The notes under the pieces were generated by a model that did not search any database, had not been told where the DNA came from, and was given only the letters and a program-made list of their open reading frames with translations. DNA of 64,000 bases, from NCBI RefSeq assembly GCF_002243515.1, contig NZ_CP022657.1, positions 2,905,001-2,969,000 of the forward strand, given 5' to 3'. The DNA comes from Tumebacillus algifaecis. GTDB lineage: Bacteria > Bacillota > Bacilli > Tumebacillales > Tumebacillaceae. Shown here one piece after another: positions 44,700 through 52,458 of this stretch (the stretch's first letter is position 1; the number at the start of each line of letters is the position of its first letter). The position numbers and the translations under genes were made by a program.

Positions 44700-45492
44700 C
44701 CGTGTACGCTCCCCCTTGCCATTCCTCGATCGTCCTCTGAATCAGATCAGCGACGCGCTCCGCCGCATCTCGTCCATGTGCGATCACCTCGTCGATGTTC
44801 GTAAACGCAGTGGATGAAATGTGCCCCACATCGGGACGAATGATCACATCAGCATTTAACATACGGGTGCGCAAAATCTCTCGCTCCATGATCTCGATCG
44901 ACTGAAAGATCACATCGAAAATCCCTTTGACTTCAGTCTCCCGATCATACAGTCCGACATCGACGGCGATCACGATGTCTGCCCCCATCTCACGCGCCAC
45001 ATTGATCGGCACCCGGTCGATGACTCCACCATCGACCAACACACGCCCTTGGTAGCGGTGCGGCATAAAGATGCCCGGTATCGAAATCGACCCTCGCACC
45101 GCATGGTAGATCGGACCTTCGCGGAAAACGACCCGTTCCCCCTTCTCGATGTCGGTCGTGACAACGGCGAGCGGAATTTTTAGATCTTCCAGATTCATAT
45201 CTTTTGTCAAAAAGCGGACCATCTCCATGATCCGCGTACCATTGACAAAGCCCATCTTTGGCACAACAGTAAAATCGATCCAGTGCCTGCGCTTTAAATT
45301 GATAGCCAGAGACTCCATATAGCGGGTGTCCATCCCGGAGCAATAGAAGGAACCGACCAGGGAGCCCATCGAGCTCCCTGCAATCATGTCGATCTCGATC
45401 CCCATCTTTTCCAACACCTGCAGGACTCCGATATGCGCAAAGCCGCGCGCACCGCCCGCTCCAAGCGCCAATCCGATTCGTGGTCTGCGCAC
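44683..45492 (-). CDS. Patatin-like phospholipase family protein (YlbK/RssA-like)
   Basis: A 269-residue cytosolic protein: nucleophile Ser in GSSMGS (GxSxG, about 40-44), GGARGFAHIG oxyanion motif and the catalytic Asp in VDGGVIDRVP. GTG start at 45492 after GGGAGGGAG. It follows coaD in the same direction; ylbJ, the intervening gene in B. subtilis, is absent. Confidence 0.92.
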   Translation of the reverse strand: MRRPRIGLALGAGGARGFAHIGVLQVLEKMGIEIDMIAGSSMGSLVGSFYCSGMDTRYMESLAINLKRRHWIDFTVVPKMGFVNGTRIMEMVRFLTKDMNLEDLKIPLAVVTTDIEKGERVVFREGPIYHAVRGSISIPGIFMPHRYQGRVLVDGGVIDRVPINVAREMGADIVIAVDVGLYDRETEVKGIFDVIFQSIEIMEREILRTRMLNADVIIRPDVGHISSTAFTNIDEVIAHGRDAAERVADLIQRTIEEWQGGAYTDGTEA

Positions 45493-45558
45493 CAGGCTCT
45501 CCCTCCCTGTGCAGGTAATGTTAAGTCGTTTCTGCCTCTTTGTTTCTTATGTATGACT

Positions 45559-46044
45559 TCAGCTCTGGTTGCTGAATTTTTCTCGCATCGCGAGTTCGAC
45601 GTGCTTCGGCACAAAATCGGCGATCGGTCCGCCATGACGTGCAATCTCTTTGACGATCGAGGAGCTGAGGTACGAGTAATTGTGATTGGTGGGGATGAAC
45701 AGCGTTTCGGCCGCTTCATACATGTGACGGTTGAGCGAGGCCATCTGCAGTTCGCTCTCAAAGTCTGATACGGCGCGGAGTCCCTTGATGATCACGCTTG
45801 CCCCCTGATCGCGGGCATACTCGACGAGCAGCCCTGGAAAGCTGTCCACTTCGACGTTTGGCAGATGTTTCACCGCGTTTCGGATCAGTTCTTTGCGCTC
45901 CTCGCTTGTGAACAGCGGATTTTTATGCGGGTTGACCATGACAGCGATGATCACTTTGTCAAATACTTTGGCACCGCGCTCTGCGATGTCGAGATGCCCC
46001 AAGGTAACCGGGTCGAAAGAACCCGGGTAGATAGCCACTCTCAT
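45559..46044 (-). CDS. coaD: Phosphopantetheine adenylyltransferase
   Basis: The penultimate CoA synthesis enzyme. The 161-residue protein has [17 protein letters not shown] (HxGH-type signature) and [17 protein letters not shown]. It overlaps the rsmD stop by four bases. Confidence 0.98.
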   Translation of the reverse strand: MRVAIYPGSFDPVTLGHLDIAERGAKVFDKVIIAVMVNPHKNPLFTSEERKELIRNAVKHLPNVEVDSFPGLLVEYARDQGASVIIKGLRAVSDFESELQMASLNRHMYEAAETLFIPTNHNYSYLSSSIVKEIARHGGPIADFVPKHVELAMREKFSNQS

Positions 46045-46616
46045 TCTTTTGTCTCCGTTTCTGTAACGATCTCGTAAAAACTGATCGCGATCTCGCCATA
46101 TTCGGCCAATCGCCAGCGTATTGCCCTGCCGTACGCATCCGGCAATTCCACATCGGCATGGTGCTCTGCGATGATGTACGCTCGGTCGTTTAGCAGCTGC
46201 AACGCTTGCATTTTGGTGATCAACTCTTCATACAGTTGCACCTGTTTATAGGGTGGATCGAGGAAAACCAGATCAAACTGCAACCCGCGACCAGCGAGTT
46301 GATCGAGCGCACGGCGGGCGTCATTTTTGTAAATCTCCGCTCGAGACGTCAAACCCAAGCTGGTTACGTTTTCCCGCACGGTCGCCATCGCTTTGTGGTC
46401 GGTGTCAAGAAATATTGCTTTCTCGATGCCGCGAGATAATGCTTCGATTCCCAGTCCTCCACTGCCGGCGAACAGATCCAGCGCCCAGCCGCCGTCAAAA
46501 TAGGGACCGATGATGTTGAACATCGACTCTTTTACTTTATCGGTTGTGGGCCTCGTATTGTTACCGGGCACTGCTTTTAGTCGTCTGCCTTTACAGTCGC
46601 CTGAGATGACGCGCAT
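46041..46616 (-). CDS. rsmD: 16S rRNA (guanine-966-N2)-methyltransferase RsmD
   Basis: A 191-residue SAM methyltransferase: [17 protein letters not shown] (motif I) and DPPY (motif IV) are seen. ATG 46616. Its promoter should lie in 46617-46680, where TAAAGT with a TG extension (46645-46640) is a weak candidate. Confidence 0.97.
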   Translation of the reverse strand: MRVISGDCKGRRLKAVPGNNTRPTTDKVKESMFNIIGPYFDGGWALDLFAGSGGLGIEALSRGIEKAIFLDTDHKAMATVRENVTSLGLTSRAEIYKNDARRALDQLAGRGLQFDLVFLDPPYKQVQLYEELITKMQALQLLNDRAYIIAEHHADVELPDAYGRAIRWRLAEYGEIAISFYEIVTETETKE

Positions 46617-46718
46617 GGTGACTTCACTCCTCCACCCCTACTTTACCATAAAAGACCACCTCTGAGCCAATCCCCTCCTTGCCCGATTAAAAATTTATCC
46701 GCGATGTATAACTGGCCT
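46617..46718. other. Upstream flank of rsmD
   Basis: No gene. A weak -10 for rsmD and, facing the other way, TATAAC at 46707-46712 as a possible start for the structured RNA downstream. Confidence 0.3.
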
Positions 46719-46889
46719 GTTGAGCGGCAAAGATAACAACTAGCAACGGCGAGAGCTGTTGCAGGCAACCGCGGAGAAGACTTAGGTTTCCCCATAAGCC
46801 TCTTCCTCCGGTTTCTCCTCTCCCAGTGCTTGCCGTGCAAACGGTGAGCGAAAACCCGCGTATACCCGGACGCGGGTCTTTCTTTTTTC
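46719..46889 (+). ncRNA. Candidate structured RNA or leader with terminator
   Basis: About 170 bases fold into ordered elements: P1 CGGCAA/TTGCCG (46725-46730 with 46830-46835), P2 with a GAGA loop (46743-46762), a long P3 (46768-46812) with bulges, P4 CCGT/ACGG (46833-46844) that overlaps and competes with P1, and a terminator. The GNRA loop and T tail favour the plus strand, upstream of the 95-residue gene. It does not match any riboswitch I can recall. In B. subtilis a ylbH leader RNA lies in a comparable gap but on the opposite strand; that reading must also be tested. Confidence 0.5.
46853..46889 (+). terminator. Terminator ending the structured RNA
   Basis: Seven base pairs ACCCGCG/CGCGGGT (46854-46860 with 46871-46877) and the tail TCTTTCTTTTTT, 50 bases before the next ATG. 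Confidence 0.8.
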
Positions 46890-46938
46890 CAGACATTCTT
46901 GACGCTTCGCAAGGCATGCTACTAGAGAGGAGCGACGC

Positions 46939-47226
46939 ATGTTGACGATGATCTCACAATTGCACATCAAATCGCTTGAACAATCTCTGTACCGCCTGCA
47001 ACTGGCAAGCTTCGAGTTAGAAGGCGTGACCAACCTCCTGCTCCAAGGGCCCTCTGAGATGCGTCGGCATGGTCTGCGCCTGCAACAGGTGCTGACTCGG
47101 TATCGAGAGGAACTGCAACGAATCGAATATGTGACCGAGCAAGGTGATCGGCCGCCAAAGTCCCGTGAGCTGTTGGAGATCGGTCTTAACGTGCAAGAAG
47201 CGATCAATGAAATCAGCCAAATCTGA
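46939..47226 (+). CDS. Hypothetical 95-residue helical protein
   Basis: Not recognised. Starts at ATG 46939 behind GAGAGGAG. The product is nearly all helix (heptad-like Leu spacing, charged surface), without Cys, signal or membrane segment. Downstream of the structured RNA and terminator, so its expression may be attenuated; the small membrane protein gene follows 26 bases later. Confidence 0.6.
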   Translation: MLTMISQLHIKSLEQSLYRLQLASFELEGVTNLLLQGPSEMRRHGLRLQQVLTRYREELQRIEYVTEQGDRPPKSRELLEIGLNVQEAINEISQI

Positions 47227-47252
47227 GTCTAGGAGACCAGGAGGTGAGCGGA

Positions 47253-47375
47253 ATGAAGTTCGAATTGACCGCGGCACAAGTTGCCATTTTCGCTTCGCTG
47301 ATCTTTGTCGGTATCATCTTGTTCCAATTTTTTATCATGATCATCATGCCGCCCAAAGACAAACATCGCCCCTAA
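47253..47375 (+). CDS. 40-residue single-pass membrane protein
   Basis: ATG after GGAGGTG. The product has a short polar N-terminus, one strongly hydrophobic helix (about 9-32) and a basic C-terminal tail PPKDKHRP. Too short for a family call. Probably co-transcribed with the 95-residue gene. Confidence 0.6.
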   Translation: MKFELTAAQVAIFASLIFVGIILFQFFIMIIMPPKDKHRP

Positions 47376-47381
47376 GCAGCA

Positions 47382-47415
47382 AGAAAAGCTGAGGGGCTAT
47401 TCCCTCAGCTTTTCT
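47382..47415. terminator. Bidirectional terminator
   Basis: A 14-base-pair stem (47382-47395 with 47402-47415) with A/T flanks; it overlaps the end of the minus-strand glucosaminidase gene. Confidence 0.85.
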
Positions 47416-48113
47416 CTCAATTTGGTCAAGATGACCGCCAGTTCCGCACGCGTCAGTGGTTGCTTCGGGCGGTAGGAGCCGTCTTCATATCCTTGCACCA
47501 GCCCAAGTTCGGCCGCCTGTTTGATCAGCTGCTTTGCCCATAGTACCTCATCCAAATCGGTAAATGGTTCTCCTGCAACAGGTGAAGGTGTGGGCGGCTG
47601 GACGATCGGTTCAGGCGTTTTTACCTGAAGCATCTCCTGCCACAATCTGAGAATCTGTTGACCATAGTTGGTGCCAGGCACAGCCCATCTCCCGTTTAAC
47701 TGTTCCCACGTTGGTGCCACGCCGCGCAGTTTTGCGCTCTCCAAGATCCCAAAGCGCGGGTCCACCACTTTGAATCCAGCGGGGAGCGGCGCGCTGGTCG
47801 CATAGCCATAGAGATGCTGAATCTGCGCTTCAATGCCAAATGCGGGCGTGGCAAAAGTTGCGCCCTGCACATCAGCACTCACGCTGCCAAGCCCTGCAAA
47901 ATTGTTCTGAACAGGCCGGACCGTGCCGGTAAACCTCCAATATCCGGTCTCATGAATCGATTGGGCAAAGGCGATGTCTCCACGCACTCCATATCGCAAC
48001 CCGATGTCCAGATAGAGCTCTGAGTAATCGGGCGCTTCCGGGTTGACAGTGCGCAAAAAAAGGCGCATCTGACTTGCCGTCACCTGCGCCATTCCCATAA
48101 TTGATGTGGCCAT
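47397..48113 (-). CDS. Glucosaminidase (GH73-like) with a C-terminal S-layer homology domain
   Basis: A 238-residue protein. The N-terminal part (about 10-170) has the glucosaminidase pattern with catalytic Glu in QSIHETGYW, NNFAGLG and the AQIQHLYGY segment; the C-terminal part (about 190-235) is one SLH repeat ending YEDGSYRPKQPLTRAELAVIL. ATG 48113 follows GGAGGG. There is no signal peptide in any possible start, which is odd for a wall hydrolase; it may act in the mother cell or be released by lysis. Confidence 0.85.
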   Translation of the reverse strand: MATSIMGMAQVTASQMRLFLRTVNPEAPDYSELYLDIGLRYGVRGDIAFAQSIHETGYWRFTGTVRPVQNNFAGLGSVSADVQGATFATPAFGIEAQIQHLYGYATSAPLPAGFKVVDPRFGILESAKLRGVAPTWEQLNGRWAVPGTNYGQQILRLWQEMLQVKTPEPIVQPPTPSPVAGEPFTDLDEVLWAKQLIKQAAELGLVQGYEDGSYRPKQPLTRAELAVILTKLREKLRE

Positions 48114-48155
48114 ACGATCTCCACCCTCCTCAAGCGTTCGCATCCATAAGCAGGA

Positions 48156-48368
48156 TCACATGTCGGCGTGTCCGGACTCCCTGCCAATCCCCACGGAAGG
48201 CTGTCTTTGTTTTCGCTCCCCGCTCTGCACTTCTACAATCAGCATATCAAGTTCCTGACTGATGCGTAGCACGTTCGGATGCAGAAAATCACCTCGGTAA
48301 CTATCCACCGTTTCGAGCAGCTTTTGCCTTAGTGTCTCGATCTGCAGAGAGATACTGTTCATCGCCAT
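48156..48368 (-). CDS. Spo0E-like sporulation phosphatase
   Basis: A 70-residue protein with the Spo0E core SQELDMLIVEVQ (about 36-47). Spo0E proteins dephosphorylate Spo0A-P and delay sporulation (knowledge). It is near the SASP gene and the spore-type enzymes here. The start (ATG 48368 or ATG 48362) is not well supported by a ribosome site. Confidence 0.8.
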   Translation of the reverse strand: MAMNSISLQIETLRQKLLETVDSYRGDFLHPNVLRISQELDMLIVEVQSGERKQRQPSVGIGRESGHADM

Positions 48369-48488
48369 ACACCCGTACCTTTCTACTGGCTGTTTCCTTT
48401 ATCATACGAAGCTTGAGAAGAATACTTGCTACAATCGCTCACTTTTTCATACATACAATATAAAACAATTTTCCGATTTATGTAAGAG

Positions 48489-48686
48489 TTACTTTTTGAA
48501 TTGCAGATCGGCCAGTTCAATCATCCGTTTCGAGACAGCGTCGGAAATCAATTCACCGTTCCACCGCTTGGGCGCTTTTTCGTACACCGAACTGCCCAGA
48601 CCGATTTCTCTGGCGATCTCGTAACGAAAGGTCTGCATCGCCTGTGCGCCACCAAGCACGATGGTCTTCTTGTTGTTTTTGCTCAT
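48489..48686 (-). CDS. Small acid-soluble spore protein, alpha/beta-type
   Basis: A 65-residue DNA-binding SASP: ALDQFKYEIA-like AQAMQTFRYEIAREIGL in the first half and the GELISDAVSKRMIELADLQ helix in the second. These proteins coat spore DNA. The start codon ATG 48686 is inside a perfect 13-base-pair stem with the Shine-Dalgarno in its loop. It follows recG at 57 bases. Confidence 0.85.
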   Translation of the reverse strand: MSKNNKKTIVLGGAQAMQTFRYEIAREIGLGSSVYEKAPKRWNGELISDAVSKRMIELADLQFKK

Positions 48687-48721
48687 CCTAACTCCCCCCT
48701 TTCTTGGAAGTTAGGATGAGC
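48681..48721 (-). promoter_or_regulatory. Hairpin that masks the SASP start codon, or sigma-G -10
   Basis: A perfect 13-base-pair inverted repeat (48681-48693 with 48709-48721), 15-base loop with AAAGGGGGG, and the ATG inside the stem. CATCCTA in the upstream arm (48718-48712, minus strand) also resembles a sigma-G -10 (CATACTA). Which role is real depends on where the transcript starts. Confidence 0.6.
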
Positions 48722-48743
48722 CGAAGCGGGGGTGATTATCCTT

Positions 48744-50801
48744 TCAGTCTCCCGCGCGCTGTAACAGCACCTTTTCTTGTTTGAGAAAATCGACCAACTG
48801 TGCGTAGCTTGGCAACGTCCAAAAATCGGGTGTACGGATGCAGGTTTGCACTTCATCACGGGCGACTTGCATGATTTTGGCATCCTGAAGCAAATCACCG
48901 ATCTTAAAGTCGGGAATGCCGCTTTGCCTGACGCCAAAAAATTCACCGGGGCCCCGCAGTTCCAAATCTTTTTCGGCTAGCACAAATCCGTTCTGCGTCG
49001 CAACCATCGCTTTCATCCGTTCTTGGCCCGCTTCTGTGTCCGGCTTGGACATCAAAATGCAAGAAGAGGCATGCTCACCTCGCCCGACCCGTCCCCGCAA
49101 TTGGTGGAGCTGAGCGAGACCGAAACGTTCGGCGTTGTAGACCATCATCACGGTCGCGTTAGGAACGTTGACCCCGACTTCGATGACGGTGGTGGAGACA
49201 AGCACTTGAATGTCTTGGTCAATAAAGCGGCGCATCACTTCTTCTTTGTCTGTCGGACGCAACTTGCCGTGCATCAGACCGACTTCGAAACCGGCAAACC
49301 AGTCCTTGAGCATTTCATACAGGTCGGTCGCATTGACCACACCCTCCACCTTATCCGACTCTTCGACGAGCGGACAGACGATGTACGCTTGACGTCCTTT
49401 GGCCAACTCGCTTCGGATGAAGCGCAGCGACCGATCTTCCTTGTCAGGCGTGATCCAGTAGGTTTGGATCGGTTTGCGGCCAGCAGGTAGTTCGTCCACC
49501 AACGAAACATCAAGATCGCCAAAAACAGACATGGCCAGCGTGCGCGGGATCGGTGTCGCCGACATGAACAATACATCGGGCGCATGCCCTTTTTGTCGAA
49601 AAATCGAGCGCTGCTCAACCCCGAACCGATGTTGTTCGTCCGTGACAACGACGGAGAGCGAGCGAAAGCGCACCCCTTCTTCGAGCAGGGCGTGTGTGCC
49701 GATAATCACCTGTGCGGCTCCGCTTTCGATCGCCGCCAACACTTCACGACGCTCTTTTTCCTTTTGGGAACCGACGAGCAATACGCTTTGCACGCCAAGC
49801 GGTTCGAGCAGTTCCACAGCGGAGCGAAAATGCTGTTCCGCCAAGATTTCGGTCGGGACGAGGATCGCCCCTTGATGGCCGGACCGAACCGCGACAAAAG
49901 CGGCCAAAAAGGCGAGAATCGTCTTCCCAGAACCTACATCCCCTTGCACGAGGCGGTTCATCGGCATTTTGCTCTTCATGTCTTGCAAGATTTCAACCGC
50001 CACCCGCTTTTGTGCTCCTGTCATCTCAAAGGGCAGGCGACCGATAAATCGCTCCACTTCTTCATCTGTTGCCACGTGCACCACGCCCGGCTGCTCATGG
50101 CGATGAATCCAGCGAAATGCCTGTAATTTTAACTGGAAGAGGAAAAACTCTTCAAAGATCAGCCGCCTGCGTGCTTGATGCAGAGTGTCGCTATTTTTCG
50201 GGAAATGGATTTCCTGAATGGCATCAAGCCGATCGATCAAACGGTACTTTTGACGCAAAGCGATCGGGAGCAGCTCCGGTATCTTCTCGCCATACGTTTT
50301 CACGGCCTGGGCGATCAAGTTACGTAAAATTTTCGGCGTGATGTCCGCCTTCACGTTATAAACCGGGACGATGCGGTTGCTGTGCACCGTTTCCCCGGAG
50401 ACGACAAAGTCATGAGTGGCAACCGTAATCGAGCGGCGGTTGGCATCATATTTTCCGGTGACCGTCATTTTGCGGCCAGGCTTCAACTGGTCTTTGACAT
50501 AGGGCTGATTGAACCAGACAGCATGCAGGCGGCGAAAGTCTTCGGTCACGATCGGTACGATCGTCGTCGAAGCGCGTTTCCCTCTGTATTTGAGACCGGC
50601 CGCGCCGTCGATCGTAACGCGTACCGTGACCCGTGCTCCGTGTTCTAGTTCACGGCCAGGCTGCGCATTGCGATCTTCATAGCGAAATGGGTAGTAGCTG
50701 AGCAGATCAAACAGCGTGAAAATACCAAGAAGCCCCAGCGTCTTTAGTCGCTGGGGGCCAACTCCTGGCAAAACGCTGACCGGAGCAGTTCCCAAGGTCA
50801 C
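48744..50801 (-). CDS. recG: ATP-dependent DNA helicase RecG
   Basis: The 685-residue branch-migration helicase: wedge OB domain (about 50-150), Walker A GDVGSGKTI (about 285), DEQH box, and helicase C with the QLRGRVGRGE motif. GTG start at 50801 overlaps the sdaAA stop (GTGA), so they are coupled. Order sdaAB-sdaAA-recG matches Bacillus. Confidence 0.98.
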   Translation of the reverse strand: MTLGTAPVSVLPGVGPQRLKTLGLLGIFTLFDLLSYYPFRYEDRNAQPGRELEHGARVTVRVTIDGAAGLKYRGKRASTTIVPIVTEDFRRLHAVWFNQPYVKDQLKPGRKMTVTGKYDANRRSITVATHDFVVSGETVHSNRIVPVYNVKADITPKILRNLIAQAVKTYGEKIPELLPIALRQKYRLIDRLDAIQEIHFPKNSDTLHQARRRLIFEEFFLFQLKLQAFRWIHRHEQPGVVHVATDEEVERFIGRLPFEMTGAQKRVAVEILQDMKSKMPMNRLVQGDVGSGKTILAFLAAFVAVRSGHQGAILVPTEILAEQHFRSAVELLEPLGVQSVLLVGSQKEKERREVLAAIESGAAQVIIGTHALLEEGVRFRSLSVVVTDEQHRFGVEQRSIFRQKGHAPDVLFMSATPIPRTLAMSVFGDLDVSLVDELPAGRKPIQTYWITPDKEDRSLRFIRSELAKGRQAYIVCPLVEESDKVEGVVNATDLYEMLKDWFAGFEVGLMHGKLRPTDKEEVMRRFIDQDIQVLVSTTVIEVGVNVPNATVMMVYNAERFGLAQLHQLRGRVGRGEHASSCILMSKPDTEAGQERMKAMVATQNGFVLAEKDLELRGPGEFFGVRQSGIPDFKIGDLLQDAKIMQVARDEVQTCIRTPDFWTLPSYAQLVDFLKQEKVLLQRAGD

Positions 50802-51688
50802 GCTTCGTTCAACTCATTTCCGTAAATCTGCCTTTCGAGCTTGCGCGCCGTCGGTGTGTCAGCCAAACCGCCCATCGCCGTCTCGCGCAGTTCGACCGGC
50901 ATGACTTTCCCGATGTTGTACATCGCCATGATCACTTCATCCGGTGGAATCACGCTGCGTACGCCAGCCAGTGCCATATCAGCACCTGCCAGTGCCAATA
51001 CCGAACCAAACCCATTTCGAATGATGCAAGGGATTTCAACCAAACCTGCCACCGGATCACAGACGAGGCCGAGCAAATTTTTCAAGGCCAGACCTGCCGC
51101 TTGGATCGCTTCGGACGGGGTTCCCCCCGCCAGTTCTACCGCTGCCGCTGCTGCCATCGCAGTCGCGGAGCCGACTTCTGCCTGACAACCGCCACCCGCG
51201 CCTGAGATCGAGGCGTTATTGGCAACGACGTAGCCGACCGCAGCTGCGGTGAACATTCCGAGTACCAACTGCTCTTTTTCAAGTCCCAGAGAGCCGCGCA
51301 AAGAGGAGAGGACGCCAGGCAAGATACCACAGGAGCCCGCAGTCGGAGTCGCGACGACGAGGCCCATCGCCGCGTTGACTTCGGAGGTGGACAGCGCCAT
51401 CGCCATCGCTTCGGTCGCTTGCTTGCCGAGTAACGTCTTCCCTTTTTGTGCGTATTCATACACGCGCTTTGCATCGCCTCCGGTCAAACCGGAGAACGAC
51501 CGGATGTCTTCTTTCAATCCGCGCTCTACCGATGCCATCATGACATCGAACGATTCTGTCATGTGCGCGATCACTTTCTCCCGCGTCTCACCCGTCTCGG
51601 TCACATGCTCTTCGATCATAATTTCATAGATCGGCTTGTTTTCCTTTTCGGCCAGTTCCACCAGCTCTGCTAATACTTTAAATCTCAC
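50798..51688 (-). CDS. sdaAA: L-serine dehydratase, iron-sulfur alpha subunit
   Basis: A 296-residue subunit. Cluster-ligand Cys residues are in GSCGILPG, GGCQAEVG and VCDPVAG. With the beta subunit it converts L-serine to pyruvate and ammonia. GTG 51688 follows AGGAG. sdaAB precedes it at 12 bases. Confidence 0.97.
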   Translation of the reverse strand: MRFKVLAELVELAEKENKPIYEIMIEEHVTETGETREKVIAHMTESFDVMMASVERGLKEDIRSFSGLTGGDAKRVYEYAQKGKTLLGKQATEAMAMALSTSEVNAAMGLVVATPTAGSCGILPGVLSSLRGSLGLEKEQLVLGMFTAAAVGYVVANNASISGAGGGCQAEVGSATAMAAAAAVELAGGTPSEAIQAAGLALKNLLGLVCDPVAGLVEIPCIIRNGFGSVLALAGADMALAGVRSVIPPDEVIMAMYNIGKVMPVELRETAMGGLADTPTARKLERQIYGNELNEA

Positions 51689-51700
51689 GATGCACTCCTC

Positions 51701-52372
51701 CTAGGAAGGGTTGATGATCGCTACCTCTTGCACCGCTTCCAATGCTGCAATTTCTTGTACCGCGACTTCATTCGGCCTCTCGTCGGTGCCGATCACCATC
51801 AGCGCATCTCGGCCCCGCCCGCGACGGGCAACTTCCATCGCAGAAATATTCAGCCGGTATTTTGACAAAATTGCGGTAACTGCTGCCACAACGCCAAACT
51901 GATCTGTGTGCGGAATGACGAGGGTCGGATAGCTTGCTGTGATTTTAACCTTAAATTGATTGATCTCCAGAATCTCGATGGCACCTCCGCCGATCGAACA
52001 GCCCAACATCTCCAACTGGCGTGCGCCTTTGTTCAGCTTGATGTGCACCGTGTTCGGATGCAAGTCTGTGTTCGGTTTCCCCATGATGAATGCGACATTC
52101 ATTCCTGTCGCCTGCGCCAGATGCAGCGAACGGGGAATGCGCGGGTCGTGCGTTTCAAAATCTAGCAGCCCGGCTACCAATGCGACATCGGTGCCATGAC
52201 CTTTGTAGGTCTTGGCAAAGGAACCGAAAAGCGTGATCTCCACTCGATCCGGCTGTTCCCCAAAGATCCCGCGCGCGCTTCGGCCAAGCCGTGCAGCACC
52301 AGCGGTGTGCGAGCTTGACGGACCGATCATCACAGGTCCGATAATGTCAAACGAATGGCGAAAAGAAGACAT
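51701..52372 (-). CDS. sdaAB: L-serine dehydratase, iron-sulfur beta subunit
   Basis: A 223-residue subunit with GPVMIGPSSSHTAGA and a C-terminal ACT domain (about 145-220). ATG 52372 is behind GGGAGGAGAG; the frame opens 21 codons earlier. Separated from yloV by a terminator. Confidence 0.97.
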   Translation of the reverse strand: MSSFRHSFDIIGPVMIGPSSSHTAGAARLGRSARGIFGEQPDRVEITLFGSFAKTYKGHGTDVALVAGLLDFETHDPRIPRSLHLAQATGMNVAFIMGKPNTDLHPNTVHIKLNKGARQLEMLGCSIGGGAIEILEINQFKVKITASYPTLVIPHTDQFGVVAAVTAILSKYRLNISAMEVARRGRGRDALMVIGTDERPNEVAVQEIAALEAVQEVAIINPS

Positions 52373-52395
52373 AAGGACTCTCCTCCCTGCCCGTA

Positions 52396-52428
52396 TAAAA
52401 ACGTCCTGCCGAAAAGTACGACAGGACG
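52396..52428 (-). terminator. Terminator after yloV
   Basis: Ten base pairs with one mismatch (52402-52411 with 52419-52428) followed by five T on the minus strand. Its ACGTCCTG/CAGGACG arms resemble the tRNA-spacer hairpin core but with a different loop. Confidence 0.85.
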
Positions 52429-52458
52429 GGTTCATTCAGGGCTGACGCGATCTTTCAA

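Noticed and set aside
46643-46917. Minus-strand frames of 76 and 89 codons upstream of rsmD
   Set aside because: They overlap the structured RNA region, have no Shine-Dalgarno and no family; base pairing explains the sequence better.
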